17,514 nt of DNA from JBEKYH01 sp049511115 (GTDB lineage: Bacteria; Planctomycetota; Phycisphaerae; Tepidisphaerales; Tepidisphaeraceae): NCBI GenBank assembly GCA_049511115.1, contig JBEKYH010000042.1, forward strand, positions 1 to 17,514, written 5' to 3'. Below the pieces are notes generated by a model that saw only the letters and a program-made list of their open reading frames with translations, did not search any database and was not told where the DNA came from. Of this stretch, positions 7,921 to 14,635 are shown piece after piece. Numbering within the stretch: the first letter of the stretch is position 1; each line of letters opens with the position of its first letter. The translations under genes and the position numbers were made by a program.

Positions 7921-9135
7921 ATGGCCACATACCGATACGAAGTCAAAAACACCGCGGGCCGCATTTCGCAGGGCCTTATGAGCGCCGCCAGTCTGGCCGC
8001 GGCGTCCAAGCAGCTCCGCGATCGCGGCGGATATATTCTTCACCTCGCTCCGACCGAAAGCGCCGCTGTGAAGAAGGGCATCCAGCTCAACATTCACTTT
8101 GGCCCCAGCGCCAAGGACGTGCGGAATTTCACCACTCAGCTTGCGGTAATGATCCGCGCCGGCATCAGCATCCGGGCCGCCATCGAAGGCATCGCCGAGC
8201 AGGCGGTCAATCCGAAATTCAAGAAGATGCTGGAGCAGATGAAGGCCGACGTGGAAGCCGGCAAGCAGTTCTCCGAGGCCCTGTCGCGCTATCCCAAGAC
8301 GTTTTCGCCCCTGTACATCAACATGGTGAAGGCGTCGGAACTCAGCGGCGGATTCAGCCGCATGCTCGATCGCGTGGCCGGATATCTCACCCAGCAGATC
8401 GAAACCCGCGGCATGGTCGTCGGGGCCATGATTTACCCCGGTATCATCGGCGGCATGGCCGTGAGCACGACGATCTTCCTGCTGACCTTCGTGCTGCCGC
8501 GCTTCATGGTGATCTTTAAGGGCAAGGAATACGCCCTTCCGCTGCCGACGAAGATGCTGCTGGCGCTGTCGTCGTTCATGGTCAGCTACTGGTACATCCT
8601 GCTGGCCGCCGCCATTGCAATTGTGTGGGGAATCTTCCTGCTGCTCAAGACCGACGCCGGCAAAATGGGCTTTGATAAACTGAAGCTCACCATCCCGCTC
8701 TTTAAGAAGATGTTCCGCGCCCTGTACATCAGCCGCAGCTTGCACACCATGGGCCAGCTCATCAACGCCGGCGTACCGATGCTGGATGTGATCAGCATCA
8801 CGGCCGATGTGAGCGGCAACGCCCTGTATCGCAATTTGTGGCGGCAGGTGTATGTGGCCGTCAAGCAAGGCAAGAAAATCGCCACTCCGCTGACGAGCAG
8901 CAAGCTGCTCCCGCGGGCGGTGGTGCAGATGATTCACGCCGGCGAAGAGTCCGGTAAACTCGGCGAAGTCCTCGACGAAGTCAGCGACTTCTACGCCAAG
9001 GAGCTCAAAGCGGTCATCAAGGGCGTCACCGCCATGATTGAGCCGATGATGATTGTCCTCATGGGCAGCGTAGTCGGTTTTATCGCTATGAGCATCATTC
9101 TCCCCATCTTCAAGTTGAGCAGTCTGGTCAAATAA
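7921..9135 (+). CDS. pilC: PilC/GspF-type inner-membrane platform protein
   Basis: A 404-residue polytopic protein with two T2SSF cytoplasmic helical domains. The N-terminal part begins MATYRYEVKN, as PilC usually does. The first domain includes FTTQLAVMIRAGI, and its counterpart in the second half contains SLHTMGQLINAGVPMLDVI. Hydrophobic segments lie at about residues 165-200, 212-242 and 376-398. PilC is the platform that the PilB and PilT motors act on to add or remove pilin subunits. It follows pilT after 30 nt, with GAGGAA about 7 nt before the ATG. Length and domain order match the family. Confidence 0.94.
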   Translation: MATYRYEVKNTAGRISQGLMSAASLAAASKQLRDRGGYILHLAPTESAAVKKGIQLNIHFGPSAKDVRNFTTQLAVMIRAGISIRAAIEGIAEQAVNPKFKKMLEQMKADVEAGKQFSEALSRYPKTFSPLYINMVKASELSGGFSRMLDRVAGYLTQQIETRGMVVGAMIYPGIIGGMAVSTTIFLLTFVLPRFMVIFKGKEYALPLPTKMLLALSSFMVSYWYILLAAAIAIVWGIFLLLKTDAGKMGFDKLKLTIPLFKKMFRALYISRSLHTMGQLINAGVPMLDVISITADVSGNALYRNLWRQVYVAVKQGKKIATPLTSSKLLPRAVVQMIHAGEESGKLGEVLDEVSDFYAKELKAVIKGVTAMIEPMMIVLMGSVVGFIAMSIILPIFKLSSLVK

Positions 9136-9185
9136 CTGCGCAAAGACTGGCGTGGCTCGGAAATGTATTCGATGCCATAATCAGT

Positions 9186-9719
9186 ATGGAAGCGAATAAA
9201 ATACCAACCTCAAGTTCCCCCGCGGGGCGACCGCGCCGCCGGGGATTTACCCTGATCGAGGCCGCCTTGACGACCATGATCGTCGGCCTGGGCACCGTCG
9301 CCATGATGGGCCTGTTCACCACGGGCATAAGTTCCGCCAACAACGCGGCGAATCTCACCACCGGGGTTGATCTGGCGGAGAACATTCACGAGTTGTGCGA
9401 CCGCCTGCCGTTCTCCAACCCCAGCACCAACTACTGGGGCATTCCCAACGGCTTTACCATCGCCAACCTGATGGCGTCGGGCAATATCACCTGGCTGAGC
9501 GGGCAGACCTTCAGCCCGCCCATTGACGCCACCGGCAGCGCCGTCAGCTCCCTGAGCGGTTGGAGCCAGGTGGTTGCCGTCAACAGCGTCAGCCCGACGA
9601 GCATCTCCACCAATGCCGCAACCAACAGCACTTCGACGTATCCAATGTCTCGCGTCACCGTAACGGTCAATCACGGCACCACGCAGGTCTTCCAGACCGC
9701 CTGGCTCGTCGCGCAATAA
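9186..9719 (+). CDS. Type IV minor prepilin, PilV/GspI-like
   Basis: A 177-residue prepilin. It has a 20-residue basic leader ending RPRRRG, then FTLIEAALT, with the prepilin peptidase site after G20 and the conserved Glu at mature position 5. A hydrophobic helix runs on to about residue 50, followed by a small Ser/Thr/Asn-rich periplasmic domain. VDLAENIHELCDRL after the helix recalls PilV/GspI-type minor pilins. It would be processed by PilD and placed in the pilus tip complex. No strong ribosome binding site is seen before the ATG; it sits 50 nt after pilC. The pilin class is certain from the motif; the PilV versus GspI assignment is tentative. Confidence 0.85.
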   Translation: MEANKIPTSSSPAGRPRRRGFTLIEAALTTMIVGLGTVAMMGLFTTGISSANNAANLTTGVDLAENIHELCDRLPFSNPSTNYWGIPNGFTIANLMASGNITWLSGQTFSPPIDATGSAVSSLSGWSQVVAVNSVSPTSISTNAATNSTSTYPMSRVTVTVNHGTTQVFQTAWLVAQ

Positions 9720-9737
9720 ACAAAGAAGAGGTGGGAG

Positions 9738-11150
9738 ATGAAACCAATGCAACCCATTCGCAGGCACGCGCATTCCAATCGGCACGGCATGACCAGCGCA
9801 CTGGCTCTGATCTACCTGAGCGTGATTGCCATGCTATCCGTCGGCTTCTATACCGCCGTCGATCTCAGCAGCAACATTGCCGACAACGAGCAGAACATCA
9901 ACCGCGCCAATACCAGTTCCGAAGTCGGGCTGGCCTACGGCCGGTATCAGTTGTCGCAATTGGCCATCACCAACCCGCCGACCAACGGCCTGGTCAACGC
10001 GGTCTATACCGCGCTGAACACCAACCTTGCCGGCAGCGGCAACCTGCCCACCACGCAGCCGACCGTCGTGTACCTGCCCGGTTCCAACGGCGCGGCAAGC
10101 TGGATGAATGTCGATAGCCTCGGCGGGCAGGCGCAATTGGCCATCACCCAGCCGCTGTCGACCAGCTACAACCTGCAATTGGATTCTTACGGGCAGAATT
10201 CCAACTCGCGCGTGACCGCGATCAAGCGGCATACGCGCATCCAGTTCAGCGCTTACAACCCGATCTTCAACTACGGGCTTGTGAGCTATGGGCAGATCAG
10301 CCTTAACGGCGGGTTGACCGTCAACGGAACCAATGGCGGCGTGCTGGCTATTACCAGCGGCGCGACCAAGCCGATCAATGTCAGCGGCGCGAATGCCTTT
10401 TCCGGGGATTTCTACTGGACCAACGCGGCCTTTACCCGCACGCAAATTACCTGGGGAAGCCTGACCGTGGACGGGTACAACTCCGCCAGCGGCCAGTTTG
10501 CCAACCACGTTCATGGCGGAGTTCCCGCGCCGGTAAAGCCGACGTTCGATACCACGCCCTTCCAGCAATACATCGCCACCAGCTATACCAATAGCACTTA
10601 CAGCCCGACCGCCACGACGCTTACCAATGCGGCGCTGACACTTGCCGCGGGCCAGGTCTCGGCGAACTATAGTTTCAGCGGTCACATCACCATCAACGGA
10701 ATCCTCTACCTGGACTCCGGCGTAACCGTGACATTCACCAACCCCCTTGGCGTGACGATCAACGGCGCCATCGTGCAGCAAAACGCCGCGTCGCCCACAA
10801 CAAACAGCGGCTCGCTCACATTTGATGGTCCCGTGGCGCAAAGCACGAGCAACATCGGCAGCTTGCCCGCCGCCGAACAATCCCTGCTGACGGCGGCCGG
10901 CGACGCGCTGCTGGTTCCCAATTACAGCGTCACTTTCGATAACACGGTGTCTACCAACGGCGCGGTCATCGGCGCCGGGCTCATCTTCAATAAGAACGCC
11001 ACCATCAGCGGCGCCGTCCTGGACATGAACTCCAGTTTGATCTTCAACAGCACGGCGACCATCACCATCAACTCGCAGGCCATCCAGCCGGCCGGCGTGA
11101 ACATCACCTATTCCCCGACCCCGTCCTCTTACGCTGAGGTCTACCCATGA
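9738..11150 (+). CDS. PilX/GspK-like minor pilin with a large beta-rich domain
   Basis: A 470-residue protein. The basic leader ends RHG (residues 15-17), followed by MTSALALIYLSVIAML and a helix containing NIADNEQNINRANTSSEVGLAYGRYQL, typical of PilX/GspK N-termini. There is no Glu at mature position 5; this absence is characteristic of GspK, which caps the pseudopilus tip. From about residue 180 onward the protein is rich in Asn, Thr, Ser and Gly. It shows short alternating strands (ITINGILYLDSGVTVTF, VTINGAIVQ, NGAVIGAGLIFNKNATISGAVL), suggesting a beta-solenoid-like fold. A strong GAGGTGGGAG ribosome binding site precedes the ATG, and the stop overlaps the next pilin gene by 4 nt. The N-terminal call is good; the role of the large domain is unknown. 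Confidence 0.75.
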   Translation: MKPMQPIRRHAHSNRHGMTSALALIYLSVIAMLSVGFYTAVDLSSNIADNEQNINRANTSSEVGLAYGRYQLSQLAITNPPTNGLVNAVYTALNTNLAGSGNLPTTQPTVVYLPGSNGAASWMNVDSLGGQAQLAITQPLSTSYNLQLDSYGQNSNSRVTAIKRHTRIQFSAYNPIFNYGLVSYGQISLNGGLTVNGTNGGVLAITSGATKPINVSGANAFSGDFYWTNAAFTRTQITWGSLTVDGYNSASGQFANHVHGGVPAPVKPTFDTTPFQQYIATSYTNSTYSPTATTLTNAALTLAAGQVSANYSFSGHITINGILYLDSGVTVTFTNPLGVTINGAIVQQNAASPTTNSGSLTFDGPVAQSTSNIGSLPAAEQSLLTAAGDALLVPNYSVTFDNTVSTNGAVIGAGLIFNKNATISGAVLDMNSSLIFNSTATITINSQAIQPAGVNITYSPTPSSYAEVYP

Positions 11151-11761
11151 GCGGTCAGTCCAACAGACTTGCGGCGAGAGGCGGCGCTTCGATGATTCAT
11201 TACACCCGACCGGTTCGCCGCGGCGGCTTTACGCTGGTGGAAATTCTCATCAGCCTGGCGATCACCGCCACGCTCCTGGCCGCGATGGCCATGGCGTTCA
11301 CCGCCGCCGGAAGCGCCGTCGAGGTCAACGACCATTACTTCCGCTCTGTCCAGCAGGCGCGTACGGCGATGGACCTTATCATCACCCAGGTGCGCCGCTG
11401 CCAGGCCGTGACATCTCCCGCGATCGGGACGTTGCCGAGCACGGCCAGCTTTAGTTCGATCACCTTGACCCCCGATTCGACTGATTTCAGCGGCCACAGC
11501 ATCACGATCGCCTACAACAACGCCAGCGCCGGCAGCAATCCCAACACGGTCACGCTTACCGACAATGTGACCAGCGCGGTCAGCATCCTGGCGAGTAACG
11601 TCGTCAGCGCCTCGTTCACGGTCATGCCGGGCACCAACAGCGCTGGAAACGCGGCCGTCGCCGCGGTGGCCCTCACCCTCACCGTGCAAATCCCGCAGGA
11701 AAATATGACTCTGAGCGGTTCGGCGTGCCCGAGGGTGAATCTGGTGTCGTTGTATCAGTAG
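11147..11761 (+). CDS. Type IV minor prepilin, PilW/GspJ-like
   Basis: A 204-residue prepilin. The peptidase site is RRGG|FTLVEILIS with Glu at mature position 5 and a long hydrophobic helix. The helix continues into a charged segment DHYFRSVQQARTAMDLIITQVRRC, typical of GspJ/PilW. The C-terminal half is Ser/Thr-rich and beta-like. The start at 11147 is taken because it overlaps the previous stop in ATGA and GAGGT lies 6 nt upstream. An internal ATG at 11192 would give a more usual leader of about 12 residues and also has a GAGAGG-like site, so the true start is open. With its two neighbours it completes a GspI/J/K-like tip trio. It is the last gene of the pil operon; no terminator is visible after it. 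Confidence 0.83.
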   Translation: MSGQSNRLAARGGASMIHYTRPVRRGGFTLVEILISLAITATLLAAMAMAFTAAGSAVEVNDHYFRSVQQARTAMDLIITQVRRCQAVTSPAIGTLPSTASFSSITLTPDSTDFSGHSITIAYNNASAGSNPNTVTLTDNVTSAVSILASNVVSASFTVMPGTNSAGNAAVAAVALTLTVQIPQENMTLSGSACPRVNLVSLYQ

Positions 11762-11797
11762 GCAAAATGGCCATTCCCTTGAAGCGGTTGCATAGGC

Positions 11798-11803
11798 TAT
11801 AAT
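11798..11803 (+). promoter_or_regulatory. -10 element (TATAAT) of the small-protein/HNH module
   Basis: A perfect TATAAT lies 9 nt before the ATG at 11813. Transcription would start around 11810, leaving a leader of only a few bases, and no Shine-Dalgarno sequence exists between the hexamer and the ATG. TTGAAG at 11779-11784 is only 13 nt upstream, too close for a standard -35, so the promoter is mainly -10 driven. The hexamer is seen; leaderless transcription is inference. Confidence 0.55.
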
Positions 11804-11812
11804 GGCGTGGTC

Positions 11813-12037
11813 ATGCTTGAAACGGCCGGTCCAATTTCGATTTCCCTGCCCCGTGACTTATTGGCGGACATTGCCCAAATGCCCGACGACCTCATCGATC
11901 GAATGCACGAGCTTTTGGAAAAGAACACCGACGGGCTGCTCAATTCTGCGGAAAAAAGCGAACTGAGCAAACTGGTTCGCATGGCTGAATTGGGTCAGAT
12001 TGTATCCATGGCGCTTGAAGTGCCGAGCCAGCCGTGA
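11813..12037 (+). CDS. Small helical protein upstream of an HNH nuclease
   Basis: A 74-residue protein of unknown family. It opens with a short strand-like segment ISISLPRDLLADI (residues 8-20), resembling the N-terminal beta strand plus helix of small DNA-binding antitoxin-like proteins. Acidic amphipathic helices follow (LIDRMHELLEK, SAEKSELSKLVRMAELGQIV). There is no signal peptide, cysteine or membrane segment. GTG at 11807 is an alternative in-frame start two codons upstream, but it falls close to the -10 hexamer. The stop overlaps the GTG start of the HNH gene by 4 nt, so the two are probably translated together. A regulatory or antitoxin-like role is inferred only from size and pairing. 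Confidence 0.7.
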   Translation: MLETAGPISISLPRDLLADIAQMPDDLIDRMHELLEKNTDGLLNSAEKSELSKLVRMAELGQIVSMALEVPSQP

Positions 12038-12453
12038 GTTTGTCCGCCATTTCAAAGGCGATTCGTAAGCAGGTCGTTGTGAGGGATCGGGGGTATTGTC
12101 AATATTGTGGATTGCGCCAAAGAGGCCAAGCAGCCATTTTCCACATCGACCACATCGTTCCTAAGAGTAAAGGCGGCCGGACCGAACCAGCCAATCTCGC
12201 GCTCCAGTGTACACATTGCAGCCTGCACAAATCAGATAAGGTAGCCGCGATGGATCCCGCGACGAATGATGTCGTTGCCTTATTTCATCCACTTCAGCAG
12301 CAATGGCATGAGCATTTTGCAGTCGAGCCAAATGGGACTTGTCGCGGTCTCACCCCAACCGGCCGCGCAACCGTTGACGCCTTGGGTATGAACGAAATGC
12401 ATCCTCGCAGTGCGCGAGCGATCCAGATTCGCCTGGGTCTGCTGGCTTTGTAA
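12034..12453 (+). CDS. HNH endonuclease
   Basis: A 139-residue nuclease starting at GTG within the GTGA overlap of the preceding gene. An HNH/beta-beta-alpha-metal fold is seen: VRDRGYCQYCG with Cys22 and Cys25, HIDHIVPKSKGG with Asp39 and His40, Asn54 in PANLALQC, and CTHC with Cys59 and Cys62. The four cysteines would bind a structural zinc. Asp39, His40, Asn54 and a downstream His (61 or 65) form the metal/catalytic set. The fold resembles McrA/5-methylcytosine-type and orphan HNH nucleases found in many bacteria. The C-terminal half (about 75-139) shows no known domain. The gene is visibly more A/T-rich than its neighbours, hinting at separate origin. The target is unknown; DNA cleavage is expected from the family. 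Confidence 0.88.
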   Translation: MSLSAISKAIRKQVVVRDRGYCQYCGLRQRGQAAIFHIDHIVPKSKGGRTEPANLALQCTHCSLHKSDKVAAMDPATNDVVALFHPLQQQWHEHFAVEPNGTCRGLTPTGRATVDALGMNEMHPRSARAIQIRLGLLAL

Positions 12454-12466
12454 CCGCCGTCCCTCC

Positions 12467-12472
12467 TACAAT
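12467..12472 (+). promoter_or_regulatory. -10 element (TACAAT) of the VWA gene
   Basis: TACAAT lies 9 nt before the ATG at 12482, the same distance as TATAAT from the ATG at 11813. No Shine-Dalgarno is present; the bases between are CCCCCGAGC. A start of transcription near 12479 would give a nearly leaderless mRNA. The -35 region shows only a weak TTTG-type match. Confidence 0.4.
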
Positions 12473-12481
12473 CCCCCGAGC

Positions 12482-13636
12482 ATGAAATACTTCTACGGCG
12501 AATTTGACGGCCAGGAATTCCCCACGCCTGACAAGCTCTTCGCCTTTGATTCCGTCCTCCAGTTCATCATGCAGCACGGCGACCGCGCCATGAAGGCGCT
12601 GGAGCAGATGATGAACAACCCCGACAAGGACGAGCAATCCGAATTGCTCGAGCAGTTGCTCAAGGACGGCATCCTCGACAAGGACGGCAAGGGCCGCCTG
12701 CGGCTCACGCCCCGGGCCATCGGCCGGATGCAGCAAAAAGCGCTCATGGAAGTCTTCAGCCACCTCCGCGACGGCCGCCGCGAGGGGCATGAAAAGACCA
12801 CCTCCGGCCCGTCCGGCGAGCGCGGCGACAGCACCAAGCCCTACGAATTCGGCGATCCTGTCAGTGAATTGGACCTCCACCGCACGCTGACCAACGCCCT
12901 GACCCGCCACGGTCTCCCCGAATCGGGGGGGGCCATTCACTTTGATGAAAAGGATTTTGAGCTTCATCTCCCCGAGGGCACCACAAGTTGCTCGACCGTC
13001 GTGCTATTGGATATGAGCGGCTCGATGATGCGCTACGGCCGCTTTTTAGCCGCCAAGCAGGTCGCCATGGCCATGCAGGCCCTGGTGCGCGGGCGATTCG
13101 CGCAAGACACTATCGACTTCGTCGGCTTCTACAGCGGGGCGGTGCAGATTCCCGAGGTGATGCTCCCGCTGGCCAGCCCCAAGCCGGTCACGGTGATGGA
13201 CTATCAGGTGCGCCTGCGGGTCCCGATTAATCAGCTCAACCAGGCGCCGCAGCATTTCACGAACCTGCACATGGGCCTGCAAATGGCCCGCCGCCTGTTG
13301 CGCCGCCGCAATGGCGAGAACAAGCAGGTTTTCATCATCACCGACGGGCAGCCCACGGCGCATGTCGAGGGGGATTTCGTCTACCTGTTGTATCCCCCCG
13401 ATGAACGCAGCACCGTCGCTACGCTCAAGGAAGCCGTCCTGTGCGCCCGCCAGGGGTACCGCATCAGCACGTTTGCCCTCATTGAGGACTATTGGGGAAT
13501 GGAATGGGTCGGGTTTGTCAATCAAATGACCAAACTCACCAAAGGCGTCGCCTTTTACACCAACAGCGGCGAACTTGGCTCGTGCATCATGGAAAGCTAT
13601 CTAAGCGGTCGGAAGAAAAAGAGTTACATTTCCTAA
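12482..13636 (+). CDS. VWA-domain protein with intact MIDAS
   Basis: A 384-residue cytoplasmic protein (no signal peptide or membrane segment). The N-terminal half (1-165) is helical and charged, including LLEQLLKDGILDKDGKGRLRLTPRAIGRMQQKAL. The C-terminal half is a von Willebrand factor A domain with a complete metal-ion-dependent adhesion site: D177-x-S179-x-S181 in LLDMSGSM, T260 in HFTNLHMG, and D288 in IITDGQPT. Such proteins commonly work with a MoxR/BchI-type AAA ATPase, but none is encoded here. The ATG at 12482 is chosen because the protein begins naturally there (MKYFYGEF). An upstream GTG extension to 12410 would overlap the HNH gene and reads as unlikely sequence. Function is unknown beyond the divalent-metal-dependent binding expected of the fold. 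Confidence 0.85.
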   Translation: MKYFYGEFDGQEFPTPDKLFAFDSVLQFIMQHGDRAMKALEQMMNNPDKDEQSELLEQLLKDGILDKDGKGRLRLTPRAIGRMQQKALMEVFSHLRDGRREGHEKTTSGPSGERGDSTKPYEFGDPVSELDLHRTLTNALTRHGLPESGGAIHFDEKDFELHLPEGTTSCSTVVLLDMSGSMMRYGRFLAAKQVAMAMQALVRGRFAQDTIDFVGFYSGAVQIPEVMLPLASPKPVTVMDYQVRLRVPINQLNQAPQHFTNLHMGLQMARRLLRRRNGENKQVFIITDGQPTAHVEGDFVYLLYPPDERSTVATLKEAVLCARQGYRISTFALIEDYWGMEWVGFVNQMTKLTKGVAFYTNSGELGSCIMESYLSGRKKKSYIS

Positions 13637-13682
13637 CCCCAACGGGCGGTCCACCACTTCTCCACGGCCTGTTGCTTGAAAC

Positions 13683-13699
13683 CTGTTGATAACCAACAG
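13683..13699. repeat. Short inverted repeat
   Basis: CTGTTG (13683-13688) and CAACAG (13694-13699) flank the loop ATAAC. There is no T-run after it on either strand, so it is not a standard terminator. It could be an operator or the base of a small hairpin at the 3' end of the VWA transcript. Confidence 0.3.
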
Positions 13700-13780
13700 C
13701 CCAGTTTCACGATCAGAAAAATTAACGATACTGTTAACGCTTGATGAGGAAAGTTCTTATCAGCGGCTACAGGACGCTTG

Positions 13781-13796
13781 ACCCCATGCTTGGTAG
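13781..13796 (+). promoter_or_regulatory. Possible degenerate second NrdR box
   Basis: Aligned with the NrdR-box consensus this 16-mer matches only about half the positions, but it keeps the core C at 4, A at 6, T at 11 and G at 13. It starts exactly 31 bp (three helical turns) before the better box at 13812, the kind of spacing seen for paired NrdR boxes. It is weak alone and listed for its phasing. Confidence 0.25.
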
Positions 13797-13804
13797 TTTT
13801 TCTG

Positions 13805-13832
13805 TTGAAAACCACTATAGCTTGTGTATATT
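13805..13832 (+). promoter_or_regulatory. Sigma-70-type promoter of dcd-nrdJ
   Basis: TTGAAA (13805-13810) and TATATT (13827-13832) are separated by 16 bp, close to the vegetative consensus. Transcription would begin near 13839, giving a leader of about 140 nt before dcd. No other hexamer pair in this intergenic region is as good. Confidence 0.65.
13812..13827 (+). promoter_or_regulatory. NrdR-box-like operator in the promoter spacer
   Basis: The 16-mer CCACTATAGCTTGTGT matches the NrdR-box consensus ACACWATATATWGTGT at 13 of 16 positions (mismatches at 1, 9 and 10), including both conserved outer halves. It fills the spacer between the -35 and -10 hexamers, so repressor binding would block RNA polymerase. 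NrdR is known to repress ribonucleotide reductase genes when dATP or ATP pools are high, and nrdJ lies downstream. The match is seen; regulation is inferred. Confidence 0.5.
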
Positions 13833-13878
13833 AGCACCTCTCGTGACTTTGGTCGTTTGAGTGCCGTTTGGCGGGCCG

Positions 13879-13932
13879 TTCCCAGTTTTTTGGGAAGCCT
13901 CGCAGCGGTGTCTATTGCGCCAGGGCAGGCGC
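13879..13932 (+). other. Two small hairpins in the dcd leader
   Basis: TTCCCA (13879-13884) pairs with TGGGAA (13891-13896) around a T-rich loop. GCGCC (13917-13921) pairs with GGCGC (13928-13932). Both lie in the predicted 5' untranslated region. They are too small and simple for a cobalamin riboswitch. They may stabilise the leader or have no role. Confidence 0.3.
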
Positions 13933-13978
13933 TTGCGGAGTTGTGAATTTTGACGGGAATGGCAGGGGAAAAGGTCCC

Positions 13979-14539
13979 ATGGGTATTCTGTGCGACAGCC
14001 AAATCCGCCAGCTCATCGGCATCGAGCCGTTCGAGCCGAATACCAAGCGGCCCGGCAAGATCAGTTACGGCGTCAGCAGCTACGGCTATGACCTCCGGGT
14101 CGGCTCGACCTTCAAAATCTTCACCAATATTAATAGCCAGATCGTCGATCCCAAGCATTTCAGCGAGGGGTCGTTTGTCACCATCGACACCGCGGCCAAA
14201 GGGACGGATCACGTCCTGATTCCGCCCAACAGTTTTGCCTTGTGCGAAACCGTGGAAACCGTTTCCATGCCGCGCGGGTATCTGGCTGTCTGCGTCGGAA
14301 AGAGCACGTATGCCCGGTGCGGGATTATCGTCAACGTGACCCCGATCGAGCCGGAATGGCGCGGCCGCATCACGCTGGAAATCAGCAACACCACGCCGCT
14401 GCCGGCAAAAATTTACGCCAATGAAGGAATCGCCCAGCTCATCTTTTTAAAGGGCGACAAAGTTTGTGACATCAGTTACGCCGACAAATCAGGGAAATAT
14501 CAGGATCAGGCAGGTTTAACGCTTCCGAAAGTGGACTAA
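13979..14539 (+). CDS. dcd: dCTP deaminase
   Basis: A 186-residue trimeric enzyme that deaminates dCTP to dUTP, feeding dTTP synthesis. The start at 13979 is chosen because Dcd normally begins M-x-I-L-x-D (here MGILCD) and AGGGGAAAAGG lies just upstream; the frame is open back to 13868 but that extension is not Dcd-like. Key motifs are SSYGYDLR (33-40), GKSTYAR (107-113) and the catalytic glutamate E134 in TLEISN. YANEGIAQLIFL forms the C-terminal core. The GKSTYARCGI version matches the subfamily common in Alphaproteobacteria and Planctomycetes, not the E. coli GRSSLARLGL type. Length is typical. It is probably first in a dcd-nrdJ transcription unit, 96 nt before nrdJ. Confidence 0.95.
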   Translation: MGILCDSQIRQLIGIEPFEPNTKRPGKISYGVSSYGYDLRVGSTFKIFTNINSQIVDPKHFSEGSFVTIDTAAKGTDHVLIPPNSFALCETVETVSMPRGYLAVCVGKSTYARCGIIVNVTPIEPEWRGRITLEISNTTPLPAKIYANEGIAQLIFLKGDKVCDISYADKSGKYQDQAGLTLPKVD

Positions 14540-14635
14540 AATAGATGTGCGCGGCGCCGGCGTTTTTGGCTCTGCTGACCGCTCACGTCTTCATGTTTGC
14601 AAAAAAAAGCCCGTGAAAGCAAAGGGACATTTACC

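Larger units (their letters stand above)
13637..13978. other. Intergenic regulatory region upstream of dcd
   Basis: These 342 bp are clearly more A/T-rich than the coding sequence. They hold, in order: inverted repeat CTGTTG/CAACAG (13683-13699); TTAAC/GTTAA (13722-13737), in which TTAACG also recurs directly at 12 nt; the promoter at 13805-13832 with its NrdR-like box; and a transcribed leader of about 140 nt with two small hairpins. No open frame of coding character is visible, and there is no clear terminator for the VWA gene. Confidence 0.6.

Noticed and set aside
6691..8937. 748-codon minus-strand open frame
   Set aside because: It is antisense to pilT and pilC, whose motifs are complete. 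The His/Arg/Gly-rich composition is typical of a shadow frame in GC-rich DNA.
12410..12481. Upstream GTG extension of the VWA gene
   Set aside because: It overlaps the end of the HNH gene, adds 24 residues of unlikely sequence and has no ribosome binding site. The internal ATG starts a natural N-terminus.
13839..13978. Possible adenosylcobalamin riboswitch in the dcd leader
   Set aside because: The leader is only about 140 nt, no B12-box-like sequence is seen, and only two small hairpins form. NrdJ also uses the cofactor as substrate partner without needing such control.
14551..14567. GC-rich stretch followed by five T residues between dcd and nrdJ
   Set aside because: The GC part is a palindrome with no loop and cannot form a proper terminator stem, so I do not call a terminator. 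dcd and nrdJ are treated as one unit.
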